Assembly: GCA_024760905.1 (NCBI GenBank)
Contig: CM045745.1
Span: forward strand, 748,501 to 812,500
Length of the DNA: 64,000 bases
Direction: 5' to 3'
Source of the DNA: Plotosus lineatus
Taxonomy: Eukaryota; Chordata; Actinopteri; Siluriformes; Plotosidae
Both the position numbers and the translations under genes were made by a program. Within the stretch, counting starts at the first letter, position 1. Each line of letters opens with the position of its first letter. Positions 26,101-31,003 of this stretch are shown one piece after another. Under the pieces are notes generated by a model that was not told the DNA's origin, ran no database searches, and saw only the letters and a list, made by a program, of their open reading frames with translations.

Positions 26101-29100
26101 GGCTCCTCTTCGGGTCCCGCTTGACCAGACCCCTCTGTTCTACCCTTGGCAGGTAATGTTTCTGACAGCAGCATGTCCAGCACTGTGTTCTTGTTTCAAC
26201 TCTACAGAGCTTTCAGTGTTTGTAAATCTTTCTCGCTTAGTCTTCCTGAAGTGCAGGTCTGTGTTTTCAACTTGTTTTCTCCTCACGAAAACAAATGAAT
26301 GCTTTGATGGTTATTACCCTCATTAGGAGCAAATGCATAAAAAAAATAGTCTGCTGAGGCTTTTGGAAAATGCAAAAAAAAAAAAAAAATTGTAATTGGC
26401 TGGTTGTTGAGGGGGAAAAAAGCTCTTGTGCTGGTGTTCATAGAGATGTGTGTAACAAATCTCATTCAAAATCTGATTGTGCTCCTAATTTGTATATAAG
26501 GCTTCTTGCCGAAGAGAGAATCTAATTTGTCATGTTAGTAATGATGATGTATGTGCTGTAGCGCAGCAGGTCTGATTTTCTCTTTCCGCTGTGTGTTTCA
26601 GGACTGGGCGCTGGGAGTGTTGCATGCCAAAATAATCGCCGCCATCACACTGATGGGCCCTCAGTGGTGGCTCAAAACTGTTATTGAGCAGGTGATCAAT
26701 AAATATCTGTCTGCTGTAGACTACTGGAGGGCTGGGCAGTTCATATTCAGTGATTCGTTCTTATATTCATTCTAAAGTTTGAATAAGAATTCAACAAGAA
26801 GGGAAATGTTTCATGTTATAAATTTGCCATCAAATTCATGATCTTTATTCCAAGGATTTTTTTTTTTTTTTTGTGAACAGTAATAATAGTAGAAATAATA
26901 ACTAACAATACAGCAGTATATTTTGATGCAGCTTATTGTATCAATATCATATTTCCCTATTAGCCTGTCATTTGAGATGATACTTGTGCTGGTGTTTGTT
27001 TTCTATTAAATGTGTTGCATGTCTTGTTGTTTTGCTGGGAGGTAGGTGTACGCCAACGGCATCCGCAACATTGACCTACATTTCATCATCCGAAGGCTGG
27101 CTGCTCCAGTCATCGCAGTGCTGCTGCTGTCCCTCTGTGTGCCCTATGTCATTGCTGTCGGCATCGTTCCCATAATAGGTATGTTTCAAAAGGCGTCCTT
27201 CATATACTTTTTGTAAGGAATATATGTACTATTGGTATACAGTGGTACCTCACCTTACGAAATTAATCCGTTCCAGAGCCTTTTTCGTAACCGGAATTTT
27301 TCGTGAGTTGAACTGCATTTGACATGTAAAACACGTGATTCGTTCCAAGGTTCTCAATACTACCCCCTAAACCAGTGGTTCCTAACCTGGGTTCGAGCGA
27401 ACCCTAGGGGTTCGGTGAGTCAGTCTCAGGGGTTCGGCGGAGGTCAAGACACACACCTGACTCATATTCATGAAGACATGCCCCGCTTGGCCATCACTGG
27501 CTGCAGGTGATCACGCTACATTGTTTGGCCAATCAGTGCTGCAGGAAATTTGGTGTGCTCAGTAGTCGAATTGTGACTGTTGTGATGGTATGTTGTGTGA
27601 TTTCTTTCTTAATGTTTTAATCCATACTATGTTGAGTAAAAAAGAAAGTGGTTGGACGAATATGTACAACATGGATTCACATATATAATGGAACGTGATT
27701 ATTAGTCGGCGTCCTATCTGCATGATTTGCAAAGTAGGATCAACCCTGTGCTGGCTGACGTATACATGCATGTATATGTGTATACAATATATAATAATGA
27801 TTAAACATTCAAAAATAATGCATAAGATGTAAATAAAACAAATACACACACATACAGATGCACGCGCGCGTTCACACACACTCAGATGCGCACCTCGCAT
27901 AAAAATGTAAATAGTTGTGATGGGGGAAGTTCATGCATTGTATTGGTTTTGTTCTTTGAACACAGTGATGTTAATGCACGGTTCATTTTAGTGCCCCAGT
28001 AAAAACATATACCTATGTCTCTGAATTTGAAAAAAATCATATTTTATTTTTCACTAAAGGGTTCGGTGAATAAGCATATGAAACTGGTGGGGTTCAGTAC
28101 CGCCAACAAGGTTAAGAACCACTGCCCTAAACCCCTTAAAAATGATAAAAGTACACCAATTTTGTATGAAATATGTGTTAAAAGTAAAAGAAAATTATTT
28201 ATTAAACCATTTTAACATTTTATTAACATATTCAGAGGCTGCAAAGCCGTCAGCGTGTTTCTGTCCATTGATAAATGGTTGTGTCAGGAAGGGCATCCAA
28301 CGTAAAAACCTAAGCCAAATCAAACGTGCAACTCATTCGCTGTGGCGACTCCTGAAGAAGGGAAAAAGCCAAAAGGAAATCTCATACAGAGTGGATTCCA
28401 GTCCTTTTTTTAAATCTCTCAAACCACCCATGCGACGCTTTAAAGTCCGGGGTTTGCTGGTCCGAAGAACCCTCACCCTCTTCCTCGTGAAGGAGCATGG
28501 GGGTTGCTGGTCTGAAGAACCCTCACTCCCACCCTCCTTCACAATGTCCTTAAATATGGCAGTTGCTTTTTCCAAAATAATCGCCTCCGTCACTGTATCT
28601 CCGGCAATTTCTTTCTTCTTTATCCAAAGAGTAACAGTCTCTCCAGCTTGTCGTTCAGTGACAACCTCTTTTTCGATATCACAGTGAGGCCTTTCGAAGG
28701 GGTCGTTCCTTTAAGTCCTCCTTCTGCTCAATACCATCCTGATTGTAGAGGGGTTTCGGCCATACTTTGCGATTTCACTCAACCGCATCCCACTTTCATA
28801 TTTTTTTTTATCATCTCCTGTTTTACTTTTATTGATAACGGAGCCCGCTTCTTCTTTTAATTCTCACCGAGAATCACTTTCTTGGGGCTCATGATTAATA
28901 ACGAAAAATAATTCTGCAATGAGCACACTCACGAACTCACAAAACTCACGAACCAACAGTACAACTGTCCTTCACGCATGTGACGAACAATGAGTCGAAG
29001 GCACATGAAAAGCATTATGGGGACAGTACTGTATTATGGAGATTCAGCTCCCTCCTAGCCAATGGGAGGCCAGTGGGATGGGTGTTGGGAGACAACTAAT

Positions 29101-30878
29101 GGGAAAGCAACTTGCGCATTGTTTGAATGCTTGAATGGTGCATTTGAATTTTTGAGATGGCGCTTTCGTAATATGAACTTGTTTCATATCCAGAGACAAA
29201 AAGTTTAGGAAAATGCATTTCGTAACCTGAATTTTTCGTTTGGTGAGACTTTCGTAAAGTGAGGTACCACTGTATTAGCAAAAGTAAGAAATATTAAAGG
29301 GTGTTTCCTAAGTGAAGTCCCGCTCAACAACCATCACTCACAATCAGCTGAGTGAATTAAAACGCAACAGATATTTGCTCTGCTAGAGGAAAATACAGCT
29401 AATTACAGCATGTACAGCTATTTGTGTGTGCTGCATACTATATGGCTGAATATTTTCGAACATCAATTGTAAGAACCATAAACCGTAAACAGTTGCCACA
29501 AACCTGGAAACACAATTATATCAAATGTTTGTATGCTGGAGTCTTACAGTTTCCCTTGACTGCAACGTAATGGTTTGGCGTACCAAATTTTGAATAGAAC
29601 TTTATTACCCTGCACAGAGCCCTGACTTGAACCCCCACTGAACACCACTGGGTTGAACTGGAACACCAAATGCACCCCCAGACTTACTCACCCATCATCA
29701 GGGCCTCACCTCACTGGTGCGCTTGTAGATTAATAACCACAAAGCCCTACAGCCATTCTTGAGCGAAAGGTGATGTCACGCTCATGTGGCCAGCTGAGAG
29801 AGAGCAAGAATATCAGTTCCAGTTATCAGTTGCTAGTTGTCCAGCAGGAATTTCTAGTCCTCCCAATAAATCAAAGTTTATTCGGCCCAGATAAAATGAT
29901 GACGAGATGTGTAGTTGGATTTGGGTTCCCATAAGTTTTCACGGTTCACAGGTCCGTTCATTGGAAACAGGTAAGTTGACCAATACAGGCTCGCAAATCA
30001 CAGTCTTTCACTTTAGTCAAATATGACACCCACTATTGTAAGGTGAGTCACATGACCAATATCCAAATGTCTGGCTTGATGAATGCAATAAAATCCAATG
30101 GAAGACCTTCCCAGAAGAATGGAGGGAATTCTATCTCCAACTGGTGGACCAGCTCCCTATTAATACCCGTGATTTTGCATTGAGATGTTTACCACGCTTA
30201 TTTGCTTGTCCAAATACTTTTGAGCATATATTGTAGCAATACAGTCTTTACGTTTCTGTTCCGCTTCCCTTCAGCTAACCACCTCATCCAGTCTCTTTAG
30301 AACAGTGAACGGTAAACTCTATAGTAAATATGGGATGTGTTTGTTGAGGGTGGGGCTCGATTTGGTTTCCATCAAATGAATAAAAAAAGCTGCTTTTAGA
30401 TTCACCCAACGTCTGGCAATGTGATCCAGGATCTCATGTTACCCAGATGTTTGGGTATCGTGTCTGTGATCGTGAGTAATCACTTTTCTCTTGTATAATG
30501 CCTGTGGTCTCTCTGTGTAGGGGTTACCTTGGAGATGCAGAACCTGGTTCAGAGGAGAATCTACCCCTTTCTGCTGATGGTAGTAGTTCTGATGGGAATC
30601 CTCTCTTTCCAAATCCGGCAGTTCAAGCGTCTTTACGAACACATCAAAAATGACAAGTGAGTCACAACCATCACCCAAACGTCCAGCTATTAGCTACAGT
30701 TACAGTTTGAAGTGACTCCTGAAGCTGTTACTTGTAGAAGGCCAGAGTTTCCAGAGTTAAACCTTGCGTTTGTATTTTCTGTGTACACAGGTATCTCGTA
30801 GGACAGAGACTAGTGAACTATGAACGCAAAGCTGGTAAAGCCAGTTCGACTCCACACATCAACTCGGTGCAGGAATAA
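82..30878 (+). CDS. marchf6: MARCHF6 (TEB4), C-terminal 12 exons of the ER membrane E3 ubiquitin ligase
   Basis: Twelve exons join into one uninterrupted frame (1539 bases, 512 codons plus stop): 82-216, 310-429, 7546-7646, 8022-8159, 13958-14168, 14258-14327, 17812-17993, 26018-26152, 26602-26691, 27046-27178, 30521-30656, 30791-30878. Every intron is GT-AG and phases agree. The protein is near-identical to vertebrate MARCHF6, the homologue of yeast Doa10. It is a roughly 910-residue, 14-span ER ligase that ubiquitinates degradation substrates including sterol-pathway enzymes. The window starts at about residue 400, so the N-terminal RING-CH domain is upstream and not seen. Visible are about seven hydrophobic spans, an Asn/Gln-rich loop (exon 5) and the conserved C-terminal element with its key Asn. 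Introns total about 29 kb, mostly transposons. No frameshift or stop is seen, so the gene looks functional. Confidence 0.97.
310..429 (+). CDS. marchf6: MARCHF6 exon: cytosolic loop [20 protein letters not shown]
   Basis: Acceptor CAAACAG, donor GTAAGA; 40 codons, phase 0 at both ends. The peptide covers the very conserved loop with [10 protein letters not shown] and HLRRFILSV. It is separated from the previous exon by a 93-base intron and from the next by 7.1 kb filled with repeats. Confidence 0.96.
430..1139. other. Intron sequence without recognisable repeat
   Basis: First part of the 7.1-kb MARCHF6 intron. AT-rich and apparently unique; no ORF with family similarity and no terminal repeats seen. 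Confidence 0.5.
1140..3296. repeat. Scrambled, inverted array of a LINE 5' end
   Basis: Three sequence modules recur here. Module X encodes a peptide with [16 protein letters not shown], as at the start of the endonuclease domain of CR1/L2/Rex1-type fish LINEs; it lies at about 1732-1993 (+), 2768-2997 (+) and 1500-1255 (-). Module Y (GCCGGAGTCGTCGTTCGGCC core) lies at about 2004-2270 (+), 2361-2635 (+), 3022-3110 (+) and 1249-1157 (-). Module Z (GCCATCTTGGAGACGTCACT core) lies at 1546-1705 and 3133-3290, both +. The minus-strand X-Y unit and the plus-strand units form a large inverted repeat. No reverse transcriptase follows. Short ORFs inside are translations of these modules, not genes. 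Confidence 0.7.
3297..3661 (+). mobile_element. Fragment of Tigger-like TIR family A (right half)
   Basis: Matches the right half of the element at 6188-7400, including the block with GTCTTATTTCTTCAGAAGAG and the right terminus GAATAGTCAAGGGC. The left half is missing and module Z of the LINE array abuts it directly. Confidence 0.75.
3690..3910 (-). mobile_element. Fragment of TIR family D (left half, inverted)
   Basis: Read on the minus strand it begins CAGACGCTCCCCAACTTACG and follows the left halves of the elements at 32704 and 47249, including TAAAACACCCCTAAATCA. The right half is absent. An AC array at 3914-3942 separates it from the next element. Confidence 0.75.
3947..4864 (+). mobile_element. 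Non-autonomous Tigger-like element, family B
   Basis: Starts CAGTGATACCTCTGCTCACG and ends with the complement of CAGTGGTACCTCACCTTATG, flanked by TA on both sides (3945-3946, 4865-4866), as for Tc1/mariner/pogo insertions. It holds a TA array at about 4594-4673 that makes several meaningless Ile-Tyr ORFs. No transposase is recognisable. Confidence 0.8.
4594..4673. repeat. TA microsatellite inside the family B element
   Basis: About 80 bases of nearly pure TA repeat. It can form a cruciform and is a likely site of length polymorphism. Confidence 0.9.
5219..5955 (+). mobile_element. Rex3 LINE fragment, 5' (endonuclease) part
   Basis: The broken frames carry Rex3 endonuclease features: a start with [14 protein letters not shown] sequence near 5430, ERVASLRL near 5620, [11 protein letters not shown] near 5670 and [15 protein letters not shown] near 5850, ending at the segment for THE-like MFEHKG. 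Several frameshifts and stops make it a pseudogene. It stops before the reverse transcriptase, so it lacks its 3' end; a 5'-only LINE piece implies later deletion or rearrangement, since retrotransposition normally truncates the 5' end. Confidence 0.75.
6188..7400 (+). mobile_element. Tigger-like TIR element, family A, complete copy
   Basis: Begins CAGTAGGCCCTCGACATTCG and ends with the complement of CAGTAGGCCCTTGACTATTCG, with TA on each side (6186-6187, 7401-7402). Length is 1213 bases. On the minus strand around 7080-7200 a short frame ending in [13 protein letters not shown] could be the remnant of a transposase C terminus. The rest has no coding. This copy shows the uninterrupted sequence at the point where the copy near 11.4 kb carries a hAT insertion. 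Confidence 0.85.
7546..7646 (+). CDS. marchf6: MARCHF6 exon: transmembrane span [11 protein letters not shown]
   Basis: Acceptor CTCTTAG, donor GTAAAC; 101 bases, ends in phase 2 (AG of the Ser codon completed by the next exon). It encodes a hydrophobic span and the segment [10 protein letters not shown], as in other vertebrate MARCHF6 proteins. Confidence 0.96.
8022..8159 (+). CDS. marchf6: MARCHF6 exon: leucine-rich segment [20 protein letters not shown]
   Basis: Acceptor TTTTTAG, donor GTGAGT; 138 bases. It encodes the conserved Leu-rich helix and the [14 protein letters not shown] stretch. It ends two bases into a Leu codon that the next exon completes. A SINE in antisense orientation lies immediately downstream in the intron. 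Confidence 0.96.
8181..8413 (-). repeat. tRNA-headed SINE, family S2
   Basis: On the minus strand it has a tRNA-like head (GGCGGCACAGTGG-type), the TGGGAGGAAACCG-complement body and a tail ending in the complement of CCATCCATCCATTTGCTC. This is the very common fish SINE layout. It begins 21 bases after the exon at 8022-8159, antisense to the gene. It shortens the usable intron next to the splice donor but does not touch it. Confidence 0.7.
8562..8870 (-). repeat. SINE-like repeat, family S3
   Basis: The reverse complement matches the elements at 18087-18440 and 36336-36718, sharing GATTGGCTGGTGATTGCT, the CGCATGCGCA-type core and the TCGTATCC tail. In the plus-strand copies a B-box-like GTTCGAATTC marks a tRNA-derived head. 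Confidence 0.65.
8871..9363. other. Intron sequence, nothing recognised
   Basis: Unique-looking AT-rich sequence of the MARCHF6 intron between two SINE remnants. No terminal repeats or coding similarity seen. Confidence 0.4.
9364..9474 (-). repeat. Fragment of SINE family S1 (body)
   Basis: Contains GACAGAAACACGCTGATGGC and CTCTTTACAAAAGTCAGCAA, the body of the SINE at 13303-13637. Head and tail are missing. Confidence 0.65.
9660..10959 (-). mobile_element. RTE-type LINE, 5'-truncated copy with 16-bp target duplication
   Basis: The minus strand carries the 3' part of an RTE-clade LINE: from FKNKG at the reverse transcriptase N side to the end motif for GRPKRRF and the short 3' end (CGACCCCTGAAGGGAACAGC then AAG repeats). 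The 16-base target duplication CATTGTTTTGTTTAAT flanks it exactly (9644-9659 and 10960-10975). The open frame and perfect duplication mark a fairly young insertion. It lies in the intron after the MARCHF6 exon at 8022-8159, antisense. Confidence 0.9.
9688..10962 (-). CDS. RTE reverse transcriptase, 424-residue open fragment
   Basis: An uninterrupted frame covering the second half of the retrotransposon polyprotein. Visible parts are the fingers/palm segment with [14 protein letters not shown] (about residues 87-100), the [10 protein letters not shown] block (about 145), the catalytic MMFADDIV (about 172-179), a thumb with [12 protein letters not shown], and the C-terminal [12 protein letters not shown] to GRPKRRF. 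The endonuclease and the reverse transcriptase N terminus are missing. The initiating Met codon is made by the target duplication, so the start is accidental. Probably not expressed as a functional protein. Confidence 0.85.
   Translation of the reverse strand: MLVPIFKNKGDVQSCGNYRGIKLMSHTMKLWERIVEARLRAEVSICEQQFGFMPRKSTTDAVFALRMLIEKYREGQKELHCAFVDLEKAYDRVPREELWYCMRKSGVTQKYVRVVQDMYERCKTVVRCAVGVTEEFKVEVGLHQGSALSPFLFAMVMDRLTDEVRQESPWTMMFADDIVICSESRDQVEENLERWRYALERRGLKVSLSKTEYMCVNDKDPRETLRLQGAEIKKVGDFKYLGSTIQSNGECGKEVKKRVQAGWNRWRKVSGVMCDRRVSARMKGKVYKTVMRPAMLYGLETMALGKRQESELEVAEMKMLRFSLGVTRMDRIRNEYIRGTAHVRCFGDKVREARLRWFGHVQRRDSEYIGRRMLRLELPGKRPRGRPKRRFMDAVKADMKVVGVRVEDAEDRERWRQIICCGDP
11091..12699 (+). 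mobile_element. Tigger-like family A, 5'-truncated copy carrying a hAT insertion
   Basis: From AGGCATGAGATGACTGAATT onward it parallels 6564-7400 of the complete copy, ending with GAATAGTCAAGGGCTTACTG next to TA (12700-12701). The left terminus is absent. The 749-base hAT element at 11390-12138 interrupts it. Confidence 0.82.
11390..12138. mobile_element. Non-autonomous hAT element with 8-bp target duplication
   Basis: Termini CAGTGCTTCTCAA (left) and its complement (right); the direct duplication AGTTAGAG stands at 11382-11389 and 12139-12146. Eight-base duplications and CAGTG...CACTG ends are typical of hAT elements. Just inside the ends are G-runs with GGGGGCGCG. No transposase ORF. The pre-insertion sequence is visible at about 6838-6850 in the sister family A element, which has a single AGTTAGAG. 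Confidence 0.92.
12702..13302. other. Intron sequence, nothing recognised
   Basis: AT-rich intron DNA between the family A element and SINE S1. No coding or terminal repeats seen. Confidence 0.4.
13303..13637 (-). repeat. tRNA-headed SINE, family S1, with RTE-derived tail
   Basis: Read on the minus strand: a tRNA-like head with A box (TGGTCTAGTGG) and B box (GGTTCGAGTCC), a body with AACTGGGTTATCAAAGGCGG and AACCATTGCTGACTTTCG, then a stretch like the RTE 5' region (AAGCGCATCTGACATAAAA) and finally the RTE 3' end (CTGTGGCGACCCCTGAG...GCCGAAAAGAAG). The two LINE-derived blocks are directly joined. It lies about 320 bases before the exon at 13958. Confidence 0.8.
13958..14168 (+). CDS. marchf6: MARCHF6 exon: Asn/Gln-rich loop
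   Basis: Acceptor TTGTTCAG, donor GTAATG; 211 bases. It encodes [14 protein letters not shown], then a low-complexity Asn/Gln stretch (several AAC and CAG codons), then the conserved [20 protein letters not shown] and KFPLR. The Asn/Gln run is the least conserved part of this half of the protein and differs in length from the mammalian one. Confidence 0.95.
14258..14327 (+). CDS. marchf6: MARCHF6 exon: transmembrane span
   Basis: Acceptor TTTAATATAG, donor GTGAGC; only 70 bases, encoding 23 residues of a strongly hydrophobic span ([14 protein letters not shown]) and one base of a Val codon. It is too short to stand out as an ORF by itself and is supported by phase and by family identity. Confidence 0.94.
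14328..15049. other. Intron sequence, nothing recognised
   Basis: Contains a short AAAT array near 14400-14416. Otherwise unique-looking; no coding or terminal repeats seen. Confidence 0.4.
15050..15330. repeat. Dispersed repeat (pair with 25690-25880) plus SINE S2 tail piece
   Basis: The segment with GGCCCTGCATTTAACCCATCC and CAGTTGGGGGTGAGGTGG resembles a widespread fish repeat, and the sequence at 25690-25880 matches it in the opposite orientation. From about 15264 a short S2-type SINE tail follows (TTCTGAACCGCTTAATCCC). Confidence 0.5.
15481..17719. mobile_element. Tigger-like TIR element, family C, with a nested family B element
   Basis: Left end CAGTGGAGCCTTGGAATCCG; right end is the complement of CAGTGGAGCCTCGATACTTG. 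TA flanks both ends (15479-15480, 17720-17721). Total 2239 bases including the 774-base family B insertion. No transposase is seen. It ends 92 bases before the exon at 17812, so it supplies most of that intron's 3' part. The internal segment near 17245-17420 carries two similar inverted blocks with GAACAATAAAGC. Confidence 0.82.
15909..16682 (+). mobile_element. Family B Tigger-like element nested in family C
   Basis: Starts CAGTGGTGCCTCACCTTATG and ends with the complement of CAGTGGTATCTCACCTTACG, flanked by TA (15907-15908, 16683-16684) within a TGTA-rich site. Residual transposase-like sequence on the minus strand near 16080-16140 (around [10 protein letters not shown]) parallels the Tigger N-terminal region in the 27240-29272 copy. 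Confidence 0.85.
17812..17993 (+). CDS. marchf6: MARCHF6 exon: [12 protein letters not shown] segment and transmembrane span
   Basis: Acceptor CTGTGGCAG, donor GTACGT; 182 bases. It encodes [20 protein letters not shown], a span from [14 protein letters not shown], and MPQGRRV; all are hallmark MARCHF6 sequences. The next exon is 8 kb away. Confidence 0.96.
18087..18440 (+). repeat. SINE-like repeat, family S3
   Basis: B-box-like GCAAGTTCGAATTCGG at about 18126, then the CCATGGGCGTTAACTGGCC and ACCAGCCAATCATGGGTGT blocks shared with 36336-36718. Its 3' end is lost at the boundary with the RTE copy that follows. Confidence 0.65.
18488..20628 (+). mobile_element. RTE-type LINE, 5'-containing decayed copy
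   Basis: Begins with the RTE 5' leader (GGGTTGTGTCAGGAAGGGCATC, then GTTAACCAACAGGGTGCTGG). Next comes the apurinic-type endonuclease: [27 protein letters not shown] (catalytic Glu) and, after frameshifts near 19070, GADFNGHVG. The linker and start of the reverse transcriptase follow ([20 protein letters not shown]). It breaks off inside the palm near 20628, before the FADD motif. Several frameshifts: pseudogene. Same strand as MARCHF6, in the intron 17994-26017. Confidence 0.85.
20703..20893 (+). repeat. SINE family S1, head-less copy
   Basis: Body and tail of S1: AACCATTGCTGACTTTCGTA, the RTE 5'-like GACAGGAAGGGCATCCGACG and the RTE 3'-like tail ending GCCGAAAGGA. It follows directly on the truncated RTE copy with about 75 unplaced bases between. 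Confidence 0.7.
20894..21366. other. Intron sequence, nothing recognised
   Basis: No repeat termini or coding similarity seen between the SINE and the next Tigger-like element. Confidence 0.4.
22036..23013 (+). mobile_element. Rex3 LINE fragment, palm to 3' end
   Basis: A 5'-truncated Rex3 copy. The 214-residue frame at 22075-22719 runs from [20 protein letters not shown] through the catalytic [14 protein letters not shown] to [12 protein letters not shown] frameshift follows, then the conserved C-terminal [20 protein letters not shown] region in another frame. It ends in the short Rex3 3' end with GATG repeats (GGAAGATGATGATG). In canonical Rex3 the first block reads RQGCPLSP, so a Gly is changed here. 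Confidence 0.88.
23041..23104. repeat. TC/AC compound microsatellite
   Basis: About 46 bases of TC repeat followed by about 16 bases of AC repeat, just after the Rex3 tail. Confidence 0.9.
23934..24282 (-). repeat. SINE with S1 head/body and S2-type tail
   Basis: The right part (24070-24282) is S1: tRNA-like head with the complement of TGGTCTAGTGG and GGTTCGAGTCC, and the body with ACATGGCCGGCCTTTGATAA. The left part (23934-24065) is not the RTE tail but the S2 tail (GTAACCGCTTCATCCGAATT and GGGAGGCTGG-type sequence). One element therefore joins the head of one family to the tail of another. The copy at 48212-48432 has the same structure. Confidence 0.75.
24283..25689. other. Intron sequence, nothing recognised
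   Basis: 1.4 kb of AT-rich intron DNA with a G-run at about 24714-24728 and an A-run at about 24877. No repeat termini, coding similarity or RNA gene seen. Confidence 0.4.
25690..25880. repeat. Dispersed fish repeat (opposite orientation to 15050-15250)
   Basis: Shares AAGTGCCCTTGAGCAAGGCA and TTGGATGGGTTAAATGC-type sequence with a widespread fish repeat; the 15050-15250 segment is its complement. Interrupted by a short GT/G run at 25815-25832. Confidence 0.5.
26018..26152 (+). CDS. marchf6: MARCHF6 exon: long hydrophobic span and [12 protein letters not shown]
   Basis: Acceptor TGTGTGTAG, donor GTAATG; 45 codons, phase 0. The peptide runs from [13 protein letters not shown] through [13 protein letters not shown] to PLFYPWQ, which is nearly invariant in vertebrates. 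Confidence 0.96.
26602..26691 (+). CDS. marchf6: MARCHF6 exon: [20 protein letters not shown]
   Basis: Acceptor GTGTTTCAG, donor GTGATC; exactly 30 codons ending in [10 protein letters not shown]. The sequence is essentially identical to the mammalian protein over its full length. Confidence 0.96.
27046..27178 (+). CDS. marchf6: MARCHF6 exon: [20 protein letters not shown] and transmembrane span
   Basis: Acceptor GGAGGTAG, donor GTATGT; 133 bases, ending one base into a Gly codon. It encodes the conserved [10 protein letters not shown] followed by a hydrophobic span ([14 protein letters not shown]). A Tigger-like element with further insertions starts 62 bases after the donor. Confidence 0.96.
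27373..28124. mobile_element. Non-autonomous hAT element with 8-bp target duplication
   Basis: Left end CAGTGGTTCCTAACCTGGG, right end the complement of CAGTGGTTCTTAACCTTG. The exact duplication CCCTAAAC flanks it (27365-27372 and 28125-28132). Length 752 bases, no transposase. Its first and last 80 bases carry GGGGTTCGG repeats. It differs in sequence from the hAT element at 11390, apart from the CAGTG-type end. Confidence 0.92.
28233..28377 (+). repeat. SINE family S1 fragment
   Basis: S1 body and RTE-derived tail: GCAAAGCCGTCAGCGTGTTT, TGTGTCAGGAAGGGCATCCA and CTGTGGCGACTCCTGAAG. The tRNA head is lacking. It sits inside the Tigger element, at the point where the transposase frame breaks. 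Confidence 0.7.
28390..28892 (-). pseudogene. Tigger/pogo transposase, N-terminal CENP-B-like part, broken
   Basis: The minus strand reads from an ATG at 28892: [11 protein letters not shown], then after one stop [30 protein letters not shown] (the first helix-turn-helix of CENP-B/Tigger proteins), [20 protein letters not shown] and, after a frameshift, [20 protein letters not shown] (second DNA-binding helix-turn-helix). A repeated EGSSDQQ segment looks like a local duplication. The DDE catalytic domain is absent. This matches TIGD1-type transposons, which are decayed in most fish copies. It cannot make an active enzyme. Confidence 0.8.
29540..30236 (+). mobile_element. Tc1-like element remnant (3' part), interrupted
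   Basis: CCTGCACAGAGCCCTGACTT, then the segment for [12 protein letters not shown] (normally PIEHLWDELERR-like), later GGAAGACCTTCCCAGAAGAA and a terminal ACTTTTGAGCATATATTGTA, all in the usual order for the 3' half of a fish Tc1-like transposon. About 300 unrelated bases (29765-30080) split it. Confidence 0.65.
30521..30656 (+). CDS. marchf6: MARCHF6 exon: last transmembrane span
   Basis: Acceptor CTGTGTAG, donor GTGAGT; 136 bases. It encodes [20 protein letters not shown], continuing through the span and the helix [15 protein letters not shown]. This is the final membrane span of the ligase. Confidence 0.96.
30791..30878 (+). CDS. marchf6: MARCHF6 last coding exon with conserved C-terminal element
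   Basis: Acceptor GTACACAG; the stop codon TAA is at 30876-30878. It encodes [13 protein letters not shown] and a short divergent tail. This is the C-terminal element shared with yeast Doa10, in which one conserved Asn (human position 890 by tail length) is needed for selective substrate degradation. That Asn is present here (RLVNYER). The tail after it is shorter in prolines than the human one. Confidence 0.96.
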
Positions 30879-30935
30879 TTGTTCTAGAAATATGCTCATG
30901 AACTGGATGAAGAGTGTGTATGTGTTCAGATCTGG

Positions 30936-30938
<3 letters not shown>

Positions 30939-31003
<65 letters not shown>
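30939..31003 (+). repeat. GT microsatellite in the MARCHF6 3' UTR
   Basis: An almost pure run of GT dinucleotides about 65 bases long, 60 bases after the MARCHF6 stop codon. If transcribed it gives a UG-repeat track, which TDP-43/CELF-type proteins bind in vertebrates (inference). Confidence 0.9.

Larger units (their letters stand above)
27240..29272. mobile_element. Tigger (pogo-type) element, family B, with hAT and SINE insertions
   Basis: Ends CAGTGGTACCTCACCTTACG and the complement of CAGTGGTACCTCACTTTACG; TA on both sides (27238-27239, 29273-29274). The minus strand holds the start of a Tigger transposase (28390-28892). Most of that gene is missing. Into the element are inserted a hAT copy (27373-28124) and an S1 SINE fragment (28233-28377). 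This copy identifies the whole family B as Tigger-derived. Confidence 0.88.
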
